In this document: piece after piece, positions 1 to 8,170 of the stretch | How positions within the stretch are numbered: the stretch's first letter is position 1 | How the letters are laid out: the number at the start of each line of letters is the position of its first letter | Assembly (NCBI GenBank): GCA_022448645.1 | Contig: JAKVBZ010000037.1 | Coordinates: forward strand, 1-47,935 | DNA: 47,935 nt | DNA from: Pirellulaceae bacterium | GTDB taxonomy: Bacteria; Planctomycetota; Planctomycetia; Pirellulales; Pirellulaceae | Direction: 5' to 3' | Notes under the pieces: generated by a model | Told to the model about the DNA's origin: nothing | Databases searched by the model: none | Seen by the model: only the letters and a program-made list of their open reading frames with translations | Program-made: the position numbers and the translations under genes

Positions 1-841
1 TACCTCCAAAGGTGGCAGCATGCATACCGGGCCGCAGGCTCGGTGCAATTTCTCGAGTCGTCAGCAAGGCACCTCCAGCAACACCTCCGCAGATGGCTTT
101 TGCTAAAGTCATCACATCTGGAACAACGCCAAAATTCTGGTAGGCAAACCACTCACCAGTGCGACCACAGCCTGCCTGAACCTCGTCAAACATCAGCAAC
201 AGATCATGCTGATCGGCCAAATTGCGGAGCCCCTGTAGGAACCCGTCCGGCGGGATGCGAATACCACCTTCACCCTGAACAGGTTCGACCAAAATAGCAC
301 AACTTTCCTCATCGATGAGCCGCTCCACTGCATCCAGATCACCATACGGAGCATAGACAAAACCAGCCATGAGCGGTCCCAGACCTTCATGGTATTTAGG
401 TTGAGCCGTGGCAGTGGTAGCTGCCAATGTCCGACCGTGGAAACCTCCTTCAAACGTAATGATCTTGTAACGTTCGGGTGGCGTATGCAAACGTGCCAGC
501 TTAATCGCTCCCTCGTTAGCTTCGGCTCCAGAATTGCAGAAGAATGCCTGGCCTCCAAAGCTATGTTCCGACAAAAGCTGAGCCCAGCGTCCCTGTGCCT
601 CCATGTACCAGGTGTTCGGCACATGTATTAGACGGCCTACCTGCTCCTGAACAGCTGTCACCACGGCCGACGGACAGTGCCCTAGAAGATTACAACCCCA
701 TCCAGGAAACAAATCCAGGTAACGGTTGCCTTCGCTATCCCAAACAAAGGATCCCTCACCGCGTTCCAGGCATACTGGATATCTCCCATAATTGGGAATC
801 ACATATTGTTCAAATAGTTTAATCGTTTCAGAGGTTGTCAT
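1..841 (-). CDS. argD: Acetylornithine aminotransferase, 5' part only (cut by window edge)
   Basis: PLP-dependent class III aminotransferase that converts N-acetylglutamate semialdehyde to N-acetylornithine in cytoplasmic arginine synthesis. About 280 N-terminal residues are present; the gene runs off the left edge, so no stop codon is seen. Starting at ATG 839-841 the protein reads [20 protein letters not shown]. It shows the cofactor-pocket stretch [17 protein letters not shown], then [22 protein letters not shown] and, near the edge, the Schiff-base lysine in TLAKAICGG followed by ATFGG. All are typical of ArgD and ornithine aminotransferases. It lies 37 nt downstream of argB on the same strand, which favours ArgD over a catabolic ornithine aminotransferase, and the two are probably co-transcribed. 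Confidence 0.93.
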   Translation of the reverse strand, partial: MTTSETIKLFEQYVIPNYGRYPVCLERGEGSFVWDSEGNRYLDLFPGWGCNLLGHCPSAVVTAVQEQVGRLIHVPNTWYMEAQGRWAQLLSEHSFGGQAFFCNSGAEANEGAIKLARLHTPPERYKIITFEGGFHGRTLAATTATAQPKYHEGLGPLMAGFVYAPYGDLDAVERLIDEESCAILVEPVQGEGGIRIPPDGFLQGLRNLADQHDLLLMFDEVQAGCGRTGEWFAYQNFGVVPDVMTLAKAICGGVAGGALLTTREIAPSLRPGMHAATFGG

Positions 842-878
842 AGTGCTATTTCACGAATTGGTTTCGTCAAGCGAAGAG

Positions 879-1793
879 TTAGTTCGTTAGACCAGCATTT
901 TCTGGCACAATCTGCGTTCCGACTCCACGATTTGTGTAGATCTCCAAAAGCAATGATTGTCTGATCCTGCCATCGATAATGTGAATTTTTCCGACTCCGC
1001 TACCAATCACATCCAAGCAAGCTTCGATCTTGGGAATCATACCGCTTTCAATATGCCCTGACTGAATCAGCTGCCGTGCTCGCGAGGGAGTCAACGAATC
1101 AATTAAGGTTTCTGGATCATCTTTATCACGACGCACCCCGTTTACGTCACTCAAAAAAACCAACTTGTCAGCGCCGAGCGCCTTGGCAACAGCTTCGGCG
1201 GCCGTATCTGCATTGACATTCAATTTGTTGCCCGTCTCTGTGTCGATACACATGCTGGGGATCACCGGGACTTGCCCGGCATAGCTGAGATTTTCGACGA
1301 CGGTTCGGTCGACACGTGTGACACGCCCCACATGTCCCAGATCAATGGGATCACCATCTTCTCCCTTTAACTGGATAGGCTCACCAAACAAAACGTTCGT
1401 CGTCCGGAAATTCAGGTTCATAGCCCGACCACCGTGCTGTTCAATTCGTTGAGCAATATCTTCATTGATGTCGTACGCCAACACTCGTTCGACCACGTCC
1501 AACGTCGCCCGATCAGTATAGCGGCGCCCTTGTATGAACTGTGGCTCGATGCCGGCGTCGTCCATCGCACGACTGATCGCTGCTCCACCACCGTGTACGA
1601 TCACAGGCCGCATGCCCACCGTTTCCATAAACACGATGTCAATCAGGACGTGACGGAGCGCATCGTCGTCTTGCATCAAGCTTCCACCTAACTTGATGAC
1701 CGTCACTTTGTCGCGAAATTGTCGGATCCAGCCGAGGGCCTCAATAAGCACCTCAGCCTTCTCGATAGCCTCCCGCACAACGAACCTCAACAT
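879..1793 (-). CDS. argB: Acetylglutamate kinase
   Basis: Phosphorylates N-acetylglutamate, the second step of arginine synthesis. It is 304 aa, the usual family length. Motifs of the amino acid kinase fold are clear: VIKLGGSLM near residue 33, the substrate loop [11 protein letters not shown], then [26 protein letters not shown] and GGMIPK-like [12 protein letters not shown]. The N-terminus [15 protein letters not shown] aligns with the conserved helix at the start of the family, so ATG 1791-1793 is a credible start although no Shine-Dalgarno site precedes it. Instead, a strong hairpin followed by eight U residues sits directly upstream (see the regulatory entry). argD follows after 37 nt. 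Confidence 0.96.
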   Translation of the reverse strand: MLRFVVREAIEKAEVLIEALGWIRQFRDKVTVIKLGGSLMQDDDALRHVLIDIVFMETVGMRPVIVHGGGAAISRAMDDAGIEPQFIQGRRYTDRATLDVVERVLAYDINEDIAQRIEQHGGRAMNLNFRTTNVLFGEPIQLKGEDGDPIDLGHVGRVTRVDRTVVENLSYAGQVPVIPSMCIDTETGNKLNVNADTAAEAVAKALGADKLVFLSDVNGVRRDKDDPETLIDSLTPSRARQLIQSGHIESGMIPKIEACLDVIGSGVGKIHIIDGRIRQSLLLEIYTNRGVGTQIVPENAGLTN

Positions 1794-1804
1794 GGGTTAG
1801 CACC

Positions 1805-1846
1805 AAAAAAAACGGCCCCCAAAGTGTCCGCGACGCCTTGGGGGGG
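1805..1846 (-). terminator. Terminator-like leader hairpin between argB promoter and start codon
   Basis: In minus-strand RNA, CCCCCAAGG pairs with CUUUGGGGG (one G-U pair, loop of 11 nt). The stem is followed by CCG and a run of eight U (1812-1805), which is the form of an intrinsic terminator. It ends 11 nt before the argB ATG and lies after the candidate promoter, so it would sit in the argBD mRNA leader rather than after a gene. Its position suggests attenuation or control of translation start. No gene on the minus strand upstream would need a terminator here. Confidence 0.6.
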
Positions 1847-1855
1847 AAACCGCAA

Positions 1856-1884
1856 ATTTTGGCTAATTTCGTGTCAACTGTCAA
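1856..1884 (-). promoter_or_regulatory. Candidate sigma-70 promoter for argBD
   Basis: On the minus strand a perfect -35 box TTGACA (1884-1879) is separated by 17 nt from CAAAAT (1861-1856). A second TTGACA overlaps at 1877-1872. Transcription would start near 1849, giving a 5' UTR of about 57 nt that begins almost at the leader hairpin. This is a match by eye to the consensus only. Confidence 0.55.
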
Positions 1885-2366
1885 CTTGGGAAGGTTGTGC
1901 CCAGGTGACCTAAATCGCGTCCCTAGCCCCACACCAAGTGGTCAAAAACACTCGGTTTTCAACAAAACATTCGCACGCTACGTGGCGGCACAGCGGAGAT
2001 CTCGCTGCTCCAAATAAGAAACCTCCTTGAGATGCCCTCCGTCAGTAACATTGCCGATGGGGGCCATTCTCATTCCCCAGCCAAAACTGTCTTTGTCCGC
2101 AGTGCGCTGGGAGGTTTGCGCAGTTCACGGTAGTGCCGAAAAATGCGAGAGCAAGCTGGAATTTCCGTCCTCCACAACATGATGAAACTGCGTAAATACA
2201 AAAGGAAAACAAGTTGTTGAACCCTTGATTTGTCACACTCGGCCCTTAAGCTAAAGAGGATGTGAATGGGGCTTAACAAAGCGTTTTAAAAACACTTGCT
2301 ACTGCCCTCTGTCACATTCTATTCGTCGTGCTAAACAGAGTACCTTACTACCCAAGAGGTTCGTAG

Positions 2367-3302
2367 ATGATTGCTCGTTTTGTTGTGAGTTGCATGTTGG
2401 CCGTCGCTGTTACAACCACTGCGGCAGCACAAGGTGGCGCTACAGATAACACTCATTCGCCCAGCGATAATTCTGCGAAAAATGAAGTGGATAAACGGCC
2501 GATGAAATCCGTCCCTCCGGAGAATGGCAATGCAGAAGCCATCGCAACATTGGACGATCTTGTGCAAAGAATAGATCAACAGTTCGCCATGATCACCAAG
2601 CGCATGCAACTTGGTTTCAACGCCTATAAAGACCTCCAATCCGATGTTGATGATGTCGCAGAAGCTCAAAGTGAGCTACGTACCGAGTTTGAACAACTCA
2701 AGACTCAATTGGATACGGTACAAGAAGCGCTTCACACAAAAATCGCGGAACAACAACAGCTTTTGGATGCTGTGGTATCCGACGATTTGGACGGAAACAC
2801 CTACCTTCGCCTAGACAGCAGCATGGAAAATCCAGATTTCCGAAAACAAATGTCCAAGGCGGTCCACGAGTCCATCCAAGACGACGGTGAGTTTGTTGTG
2901 ACGAACAAGATGGACGGCATTCAATGGATCATCGTAAATGGCCAACAGGTGGTCATTGAACCCCAAAAACAAAAGACACTGAAAGTTCCTGTGGGGACCG
3001 TCACAACACAATTGCCCGGACAAGTTTTACAGAATTGGACCATAGGAGCTCCGAGTTATCGACAGGCCATTGACATCGTCTCGCAGCAAAATTTGGCCCA
3101 TCAACAGAACCCACAAACGACAACTTTTCGCCCAAGCAGTAGTTCAGGGATCGATTCGTCACAAACCCCAATCACAACGGTCTTTTCGATACCAACTACG
3201 GGCTACACGACGTACTACGGACCCACGTACGCCTACTATCCCAATGCTCACTGGCCCTGGCAGTCAAACGGACCTTGGGGAAGATTACTCAGGACGAGGT
3301 AA
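2367..3302 (+). CDS. Secreted coiled-coil protein of unknown function
   Basis: 311 aa, not recognised. An N-terminal signal peptide (MIARFVVSCMLAVAVTTTAAAQ, cleavage likely after residue 21) predicts export. Residues about 55-135 are rich in Q, E and L with heptad-like spacing (LDDLVQRIDQQF, LRTEFEQLKTQLDTVQEAL), suggesting a coiled coil. A small beta-rich segment follows (GIQWIIVNGQQVVIEPQKQKTLKVPVGTV). The C-terminal 60 residues are rich in Ser, Thr, Pro and Tyr and look disordered. The 3' end overlaps the convergent peptidase gene by 18 nt. It is likely a periplasmic or cell-surface protein; no enzymatic motif is seen. Confidence 0.75.
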   Translation: MIARFVVSCMLAVAVTTTAAAQGGATDNTHSPSDNSAKNEVDKRPMKSVPPENGNAEAIATLDDLVQRIDQQFAMITKRMQLGFNAYKDLQSDVDDVAEAQSELRTEFEQLKTQLDTVQEALHTKIAEQQQLLDAVVSDDLDGNTYLRLDSSMENPDFRKQMSKAVHESIQDDGEFVVTNKMDGIQWIIVNGQQVVIEPQKQKTLKVPVGTVTTQLPGQVLQNWTIGAPSYRQAIDIVSQQNLAHQQNPQTTTFRPSSSSGIDSSQTPITTVFSIPTTGYTTYYGPTYAYYPNAHWPWQSNGPWGRLLRTR

Positions 3303-4181
3303 TTCAGCTAGAGCTAAGGCGTGTCTCTCGGAAACCCAAGCTTGCCAGGAATTCTGTAGATTTTCGACATCTACAAAGCGGTACGCGCGGTGGACGGCTT
3401 GGTCCCAACCCTCGGTGTTACCCGCTGCCGCAAACCTGAGAAGTTGCTGCTTACTACCTTGTGCTAATAAGTATTCCACCAAGGATGAGGCAATCCCATA
3501 GGCGACTTCGTCCTGAGCGTTAATAGAAGAGGCTGCGAGCACTCGGTCCAAATCTGCCCAATTACCACTACGAGCCATCCAGCGCAGTACCTGCTCGCGA
3601 ATCTTCCTGCGGGCATCGTTGTCGTACCGACTCGCGATCCCTTCTTCAAGCCACGCTGGGAGTCGGTGTGGAAATGGATACTGAGTCGCCAATACAACGT
3701 GCGCAATTTCATGTCTCAACAGAGAACCAAGAGCTTCGTCGATCGATGCAGTTAAGTAAACCGTATGGAGTGTGCGTCGAGAATCGTCGATGGCCCAAGT
3801 AAGTCCCCGTTCATCGGTTTCCGAGAGGTTGACATTCAAGATCGCACGACCGACACTTGGAGGTAACGATTCCCCGAACCATTCTTCGGCAATTTCACGC
3901 CGGAAGGTCTCGGCACGAGCCAAAACCCGCACAGCGAAGTCAGGTGGAGCTTCCTGTGACACCAAAACAATAAAGTTCTGGCTTGATTCGAGGCCTACAG
4001 CGAAATCGACCGAGAAACCAAAAAAGGACAGCAGAACGGACGCAGCGCCCCAAAAAGATACTTGCCGAACCAGATTGGTTTTCGGCACTCGTGACGTCAC
4101 GGGTTTTCGTACAGCGAAGATCAGCGGCACCCAAATCGACTGCCGCCGAAGCATAAGTCTTGCCCAACGCTTTGAAAACAT
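3285..4181 (-). CDS. Membrane-anchored peptidase MA-like zinc metalloprotease
   Basis: 298 aa. A hydrophobic segment at residues 41-57 follows a basic N-terminus, so it is probably a type II membrane or signal-anchored protein facing out. Residues 157-161 read HEIAH, a zinc-binding HExxH motif, and 19 residues on WLEEGIA supplies the third ligand (E180). This is the gluzincin pattern of peptidase MA and DUF1570-type proteins. The rest is helical and ends in a region resembling the C-terminal part of such peptidases. A strong ribosome site (GGAGGG, 7 nt before ATG 4179-4181) fixes the start. The substrate is unknown. The gene is convergent with, and overlaps, the preceding secreted-protein gene. 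Confidence 0.75.
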   Translation of the reverse strand: MFSKRWARLMLRRQSIWVPLIFAVRKPVTSRVPKTNLVRQVSFWGAASVLLSFFGFSVDFAVGLESSQNFIVLVSQEAPPDFAVRVLARAETFRREIAEEWFGESLPPSVGRAILNVNLSETDERGLTWAIDDSRRTLHTVYLTASIDEALGSLLRHEIAHVVLATQYPFPHRLPAWLEEGIASRYDNDARRKIREQVLRWMARSGNWADLDRVLAASSINAQDEVAYGIASSLVEYLLAQGSKQQLLRFAAAGNTEGWDQAVHRAYRFVDVENLQNSWQAWVSERHALALAELPRPE

Positions 4182-4322
4182 GAAAAAGCCCTCCTTGGCT
4201 CATGACTTTCATCCGTGAAACAAGAATAGAAACCTAACCGACTTGGCCAGCCTCTCAAAGATCAAAGTTGGCAACGCTAGCGAAGTCGACAAATAGAATC
4301 TCTAAATTTTTTAAGGAAAACG

Positions 4323-5084
4323 ATGACAGGACGCATGGCAATCGTATTGGCAGCCGGAAAAGGGACCCGAATGAAGTCGGATTTGCCCAAAGTACTACAT
4401 CCCGTATGCAGCCGGCCCATGATCCATTTTGTGCTTGACTCCATAGCGCAATGCGGTGTGGACCATACGGTAGTCGTAGTCGGTCACCGAGCTGACGACG
4501 TCCGGTCCGAGTTGGCAAATCGCCCTCAAGTCGACTACGCAGTCCAAGATGAACAGCTAGGGACTGGACACGCCGTCAAAATTTGCAAGCCATTCCTGGA
4601 ATCACATGAAGGAGCCGTATTGGTTGTAGCAGGCGACTCACCATTGATTCAGGTGGATTCGATTGCAGCCCTGATGAAAACGTATGACGAAGCTCAACCT
4701 GCCTGTATCCTGGGAACAACGCAAAAAACGGATCCCTCCGGTTTGGGACGCATCGTGCGGGATGGAGAAGGAAGATTTGCAAAAATTGTTGAAGAAAAGG
4801 AAGCCACAGAAGCGGAAAAACAAATCACCGAAGTCAATATGAGCACATATCTTTTCGACTGCCAGCGGCTGTTGTTTTCCTTGGAACGCCTCACCAATGA
4901 CAACAGCAAAGGCGAATATTACATCACAGATTGTCCCGGAATCCTGAAGCAAAATGGGGAGGACGTACGAGCCATGAATGTGCTTCAACCCTGCGAATCT
5001 CTTAGCATCAATACACTGGAGGAATTGGCCATTGTGGATGCTGAAATGCGAAAAATGGGTTATCAGGATGCGTCGGACGCCTAA
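4323..5084 (+). CDS. UDP-N-acetylglucosamine pyrophosphorylase-type nucleotidyltransferase (GlmU N-terminal domain only)
   Basis: 253 aa, equal to the uridylyltransferase half of GlmU, which joins UTP and GlcNAc-1-phosphate to make UDP-GlcNAc. It carries the signature LAAGKGTRMKSDLPKVLHPV (residues 9-28), the EQLGTGHAV sugar and nucleotide site, GDSPLI, and the product-loop region EVNMSTYLFD and KGEYYITD. The left-handed beta-helix acetyltransferase domain of bifunctional GlmU (about 200 further residues) is missing: the frame stops at 5084 and no hexapeptide repeats follow. The acetylation step must be encoded elsewhere. A ribosome site AAGGA lies 5 nt before ATG 4323. Confidence 0.88.
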   Translation: MTGRMAIVLAAGKGTRMKSDLPKVLHPVCSRPMIHFVLDSIAQCGVDHTVVVVGHRADDVRSELANRPQVDYAVQDEQLGTGHAVKICKPFLESHEGAVLVVAGDSPLIQVDSIAALMKTYDEAQPACILGTTQKTDPSGLGRIVRDGEGRFAKIVEEKEATEAEKQITEVNMSTYLFDCQRLLFSLERLTNDNSKGEYYITDCPGILKQNGEDVRAMNVLQPCESLSINTLEELAIVDAEMRKMGYQDASDA

Positions 5085-5434
5085 ATCATTTTAGCCTCTT
5101 TGAAATTTGTGTGAAGTTTGAGTAGCCTATGCAGTGGTTGATCACACTCCATGTAGGCTCCGTCCTGTAACCACATGCGGTTTCGTGGACATCCCTTCAT
5201 CTGGAATACGTTCAAAAACGAGTTGGTTAAAAGGTATGAAGGCTGCCGTGACACGGACTTTAGCAATCGATCACCTAGGAAATCCATCATTCGGGTGTTG
5301 AAACCACTTCGTGCATCTACTTAACAGTGGCTTGGATTAACAGTGGCTTGGATTAACAGTGGCTTGGATTAACAGTGGCTTGGAAAACTTAACACCGTAA
5401 CACATCTCTCCGTTGGATCATTCTGCAAAAACCC
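5085..5434. other. Intergenic region glmU-like to prs
   Basis: A 350-nt gap with no gene that can be supported. Its right part contains the 4 x 16-bp tandem repeat. No intrinsic terminator was recognised after the glmU-like gene. Confidence 0.6.
5321..5384. repeat. Four perfect tandem copies of a 16-bp unit upstream of prs
   Basis: The unit TTAACAGTGGCTTGGA is repeated head to tail at 5321-5336, 5337-5352, 5353-5368 and 5369-5384 with no mismatch. The array ends 50 nt before the prs start codon, so it falls in the prs promoter or 5' UTR. A perfect short array with no spacers is a minisatellite and not a CRISPR. It could change copy number by slippage and so change prs expression, but that is inference. 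Confidence 0.95.
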
Positions 5435-6379
5435 ATGAAAGAACTGAAAATTTTTAGTGGCCGAGCAAATGAGCCGCTGGCCGAACAATTGTGTGAATTC
5501 CTCAATCTGTCTTTGGGCCAACGGTCGTTGGAAGATTTTCCCGATGGCGAGATCCAATGCAAAATCCTCGAAGACGTCCGGGGACGTGATGTCTTTCTAG
5601 TGCAATCAACGTGTCCACCTGTCGACCATAATTTGATGGAACTATTGATCATGATCGACAGCTGCCTACGAGCCAGTGCGGCTCGCATTACAGCAGTGAT
5701 TCCCTATTTTGGTTATGCTCGACAAGACCGAAAGGACGAAGGACGCGTTCCTATTACAGCAAAACTCGTGGCCAACCTGATTGCACGAGCTGGAGCAGAC
5801 CGTGTTCTCACCATGGACTTGCACGCTCCACAGATCCAGGGATTCTTCGACGTACCTGTCGATCACCTTTATGCAGCCCCCGTATTAAATGCCTACTTTC
5901 ATGAGCTTGGGCTGACTCCAGATGACATCGTGGTCGTCAGCCCTGACGAGGGAAGCATCAAACGGGCACTGGGACATGTCAAACGACTGGGAGGAAGTCT
6001 GGCAATTGTGGACAAACGCCGTAGTAGCGCCGACGAAACCCAGCAAGAAAACCTCATCGGAGGCCCCATCGAGGGACGTGTCGCCATCTTGTTTGACGAT
6101 ATGATAACCACGGCTGGCTCTATTTGCGGCGCCGCCAAACTCGTGCAATCCGCTAACCCTCGAGAAATCTTTGTGGCAGCCACACACGGAGTACTGTGTG
6201 GCCCGGCCGTTGAGCGACTGATCGAAGCGCCGGTCGAAAAAGTTGTCCTGACGAACTCGATCCCGTTAAACTCCAGTCAGCTCATCGATAAGATTCACAT
6301 CGAATCAATCGCCCCGCTCTTAGGTGAGGCTATCAAACGGATTCACCACGACGAATCGATCAGCGCGATCTTTTGCTAG
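5435..6379 (+). CDS. prs: Ribose-phosphate pyrophosphokinase (PRPP synthetase)
   Basis: Makes PRPP from ribose-5-phosphate and ATP, the precursor for purines, pyrimidines, histidine and tryptophan. It is 314 aa, standard for class I enzymes. Conserved parts seen are the N-terminal FSGRANEPLAEQLCEFL, FPDGEIQCKILEDVRGRDVFLVQST, the ATP region YFGYARQDRKDEGRVPI, the signature DLHAPQIQGFF, the VVVSPDEGSIKRA loop and the PRPP-binding loop ILFDDMITTAG. ATG 5435 aligns with the family N-terminus although no good Shine-Dalgarno site precedes it. The 3' end overlaps the convergent MaoC-like gene by 20 nt. Other genes here (hisDCB, guaA) lie in pathways that depend on PRPP. Confidence 0.97.
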   Translation: MKELKIFSGRANEPLAEQLCEFLNLSLGQRSLEDFPDGEIQCKILEDVRGRDVFLVQSTCPPVDHNLMELLIMIDSCLRASAARITAVIPYFGYARQDRKDEGRVPITAKLVANLIARAGADRVLTMDLHAPQIQGFFDVPVDHLYAAPVLNAYFHELGLTPDDIVVVSPDEGSIKRALGHVKRLGGSLAIVDKRRSSADETQQENLIGGPIEGRVAILFDDMITTAGSICGAAKLVQSANPREIFVAATHGVLCGPAVERLIEAPVEKVVLTNSIPLNSSQLIDKIHIESIAPLLGEAIKRIHHDESISAIFC

Positions 6380-6890
6380 ACGGCGGAACACCAGCAGCCT
6401 GCTGGTCAGAGACAACATGTGGAGTTGGCACGGACTGATCGCGTCGCCCTGCTGTTCGCATCTCTACCAGCGTTTCCAGCATGCCTTCCTGAACGACCAT
6501 CTCGTCCTGATTAACCAATTGTCGGTGCCAAATGACCCGACCGCTCCGCCGCCCTTGTGCCTGAAGTTGTTTGACCATGGTGATAACCGAAACGGTGTCG
6601 CCGACATGGAGTGGATTTACAAACCGCCAGTCCCGAATGCTGAGTAACGCGATATTGCACATGGCAGGACTGCGGCTGCTAAGCCCAGCCAAAAAAGACA
6701 ACCCTAACAGGCCATGTGCTACGGGACGACGGTACACAGATCGACGAGCAAACTCATGGTCAACGTGCAACGGATCGAAATCACCCGTCATGCAGGAAAA
6801 ATTCACAAGGTCGGTCTCCGTGATCGTTCGAGCAGGACTGTCCCAACGATCACCGACTCGTAATTCCTCAAAACAGAGCGGCTCATTCAT
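6360..6890 (-). CDS. MaoC-like hot-dog fold dehydratase
   Basis: 176 aa from ATG 6888-6890; an upstream GTG (6944) would add 18 residues with no similarity to the family. The sequence FEELRVGDRWDSPARTITETDLVNFSCMTGDFDPLHVDHEFA is the classic MaoC/R-hydratase start, with the catalytic Asp and His in the DFDPLHVD segment, followed by VAHGLLGLSFLAGL and the FVNPLHVGDTV strand. Such proteins hydrate enoyl-CoA or act as acyl-thioester dehydratases. The substrate cannot be read from sequence, and no other fatty acid oxidation gene is next to it. The C-terminal 35 residues are low complexity. Confidence 0.85.
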   Translation of the reverse strand: MNEPLCFEELRVGDRWDSPARTITETDLVNFSCMTGDFDPLHVDHEFARRSVYRRPVAHGLLGLSFLAGLSSRSPAMCNIALLSIRDWRFVNPLHVGDTVSVITMVKQLQAQGRRSGRVIWHRQLVNQDEMVVQEGMLETLVEMRTAGRRDQSVPTPHVVSDQQAAGVPPSSKRSR

Positions 6891-6965
6891 GAGCCATAAC
6901 GTAGCGGATTTCTCATTCGCTGAAAACTTGAATTCAAGCCACACGGGCTTGCAATGCTAGCGCCG

Positions 6966-7673
6966 TCACGTATTGCAATCTGGCGCTGGAACGGCAGAAG
7001 AAAGCCCTTCAGCGGAAGTGTTCTTCGACGAATTCGAAGAACGAATATAGCGATTAGTGAACGATCGTGTTCCATTGGACTGTCCACGGAACAATGACGA
7101 CGTCGAAGAAAAATATCGGCTACCGTCATTGGAATCCTTGGTTTCTGCGGCTGCCGAAGCGATTTTAGCAGGATCGGCCGTCGTGTTGTCACGGTCCGAT
7201 TTTACACCCGTTTCGCTCGTCGCACGAATCTCCTCGTCGTCAACCGCTTCGACTCCCAGTTTGTTTTGGCGATCATCACGAAATTTGGACAAAGTGACAG
7301 CAATGTCATCGGACGAAAGCGTCCCTGTATGACGGTACAAGATCTGCTGGGCCTGGCGATCGGTAACAACCAAGTGGGGAACGCTGGGCGTTCGAAAGGC
7401 CCCAGCGACTTTGTGGCCGTAGGTAGTCGACACGTCGACTCGACAAAGCACATAGTCGTCCAAGACTGTCTCGTCCACTACACCATTCAATAACTGCAGC
7501 GTGAATGGATCGGTCACTGAAGCTTCCCCATCTTCCAAGATAACGATCAAAGGACGATTTTCGGATCGAGCTTCTTTCAACGCGTTCCCATAATGGGATT
7601 CCCAGTCAGTCTCAGTAGGACGAGCGGTGAGCGCTAACGAGGTAAGAACAAGTAAACTGGCAACGACGTTCAT
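6966..7673 (-). CDS. Secreted thioredoxin-fold protein lacking the CxxC site
   Basis: 235 aa from ATG 7671-7673, with AAGGA 8 nt upstream. A TTG one codon earlier is the alternative. A signal peptide (residues 1 to about 19, ending SLALTARP) predicts export. Residues about 20-140 resemble the thioredoxin fold: ALKEARSENRPLIVILED, then a strand VLCRVDVS and the cis-Pro loop TPSVPHLVVTD before YRHTG. The redox CxxC that should follow the first strand is absent, replaced by EASVTDP. The C-terminal 100 residues are polar, Ser/Thr/Asp rich and probably disordered. It is likely a non-redox binding protein of the periplasm. Confidence 0.7.
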   Translation of the reverse strand: MNVVASLLVLTSLALTARPTETDWESHYGNALKEARSENRPLIVILEDGEASVTDPFTLQLLNGVVDETVLDDYVLCRVDVSTTYGHKVAGAFRTPSVPHLVVTDRQAQQILYRHTGTLSSDDIAVTLSKFRDDRQNKLGVEAVDDEEIRATSETGVKSDRDNTTADPAKIASAAAETKDSNDGSRYFSSTSSLFRGQSNGTRSFTNRYIRSSNSSKNTSAEGLSSAVPAPDCNT

Positions 7674-8170
7674 CAACGCATTCCTTTCTGGTCATCGAAT
7701 AAGCCACCGAAGTGCTAGCGTCTCCTTATTCCATGCAGCCTGGAACATTCAATGTTCCCCTGCGCGCCCGACGACAGGGTGGGATCAATAAGGTGAGAAA
7801 GGGACTCTACCGCATCGCAGAATTGTTGCAAGTAGGTTTCGCGGATCAACACGCACGAAAGAAGTCACCTGCAGAATCCCAAGAAAAAAATTGCGTCATC
7901 TGGCAACTGCTAACGCTTTACGCAACAACTGCCCCAGAACGGTCAACGCTTCGATTCGGGAAGGGCAATGTGCCGTGCCAACAGCTGAAAATCACTCCTT
8001 AGAGAGGGGATAGCATGAGGTGCAAGCACCGAAACGTCCACGAGCGCATCAAATCTCCGGAAAATATTTAACAGCTTGCTTATCTTTCGCAGCCCACTAA
8101 TCCGAACTTTTCATACAAACCCGTGAAGTCGACTAAACCCTCGTTGTCTGTCTAACCGATATGGTTCGCA
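7674..8170. other. Divergent intergenic region
   Basis: About 500 nt between the thioredoxin-fold gene (minus) and the DUF11 gene (plus). It holds the 17-bp palindrome at 7742-7758 and should hold both promoters. A 96-codon open frame at 7712-8002 has no ribosome site and no recognisable content, and is not called. Confidence 0.55.
7742..7758. promoter_or_regulatory. Candidate operator: perfect 8-bp inverted repeat
   Basis: GGAACATT-C-AATGTTCC, two perfect 8-bp arms about a single central base. It lies about 70 bp upstream of the thioredoxin-fold gene start (7673). Its shape fits a dimeric repressor or activator site. No regulator is known for it. Confidence 0.4.

Larger units (their letters stand above)
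1794..2366. other. Intergenic region between argB and the divergent secreted-protein gene
   Basis: A 573-nt gap with no convincing gene. The argB-proximal part holds the promoter and leader hairpin listed separately. The remainder should hold the promoter of the plus-strand gene at 2367, but no clear -35/-10 pair was found. The short frames in the minus direction (2042-2279) have no recognisable content. Confidence 0.6.

Noticed and set aside
5321..5384. CRISPR array
   Set aside because: Units are contiguous with no spacers and no cas genes are present.
7712..8002. 96-codon open frame in the thioredoxin/DUF11 gap
   Set aside because: No ribosome site, no signal or domain, and composition unlike neighbouring proteins; probably chance.
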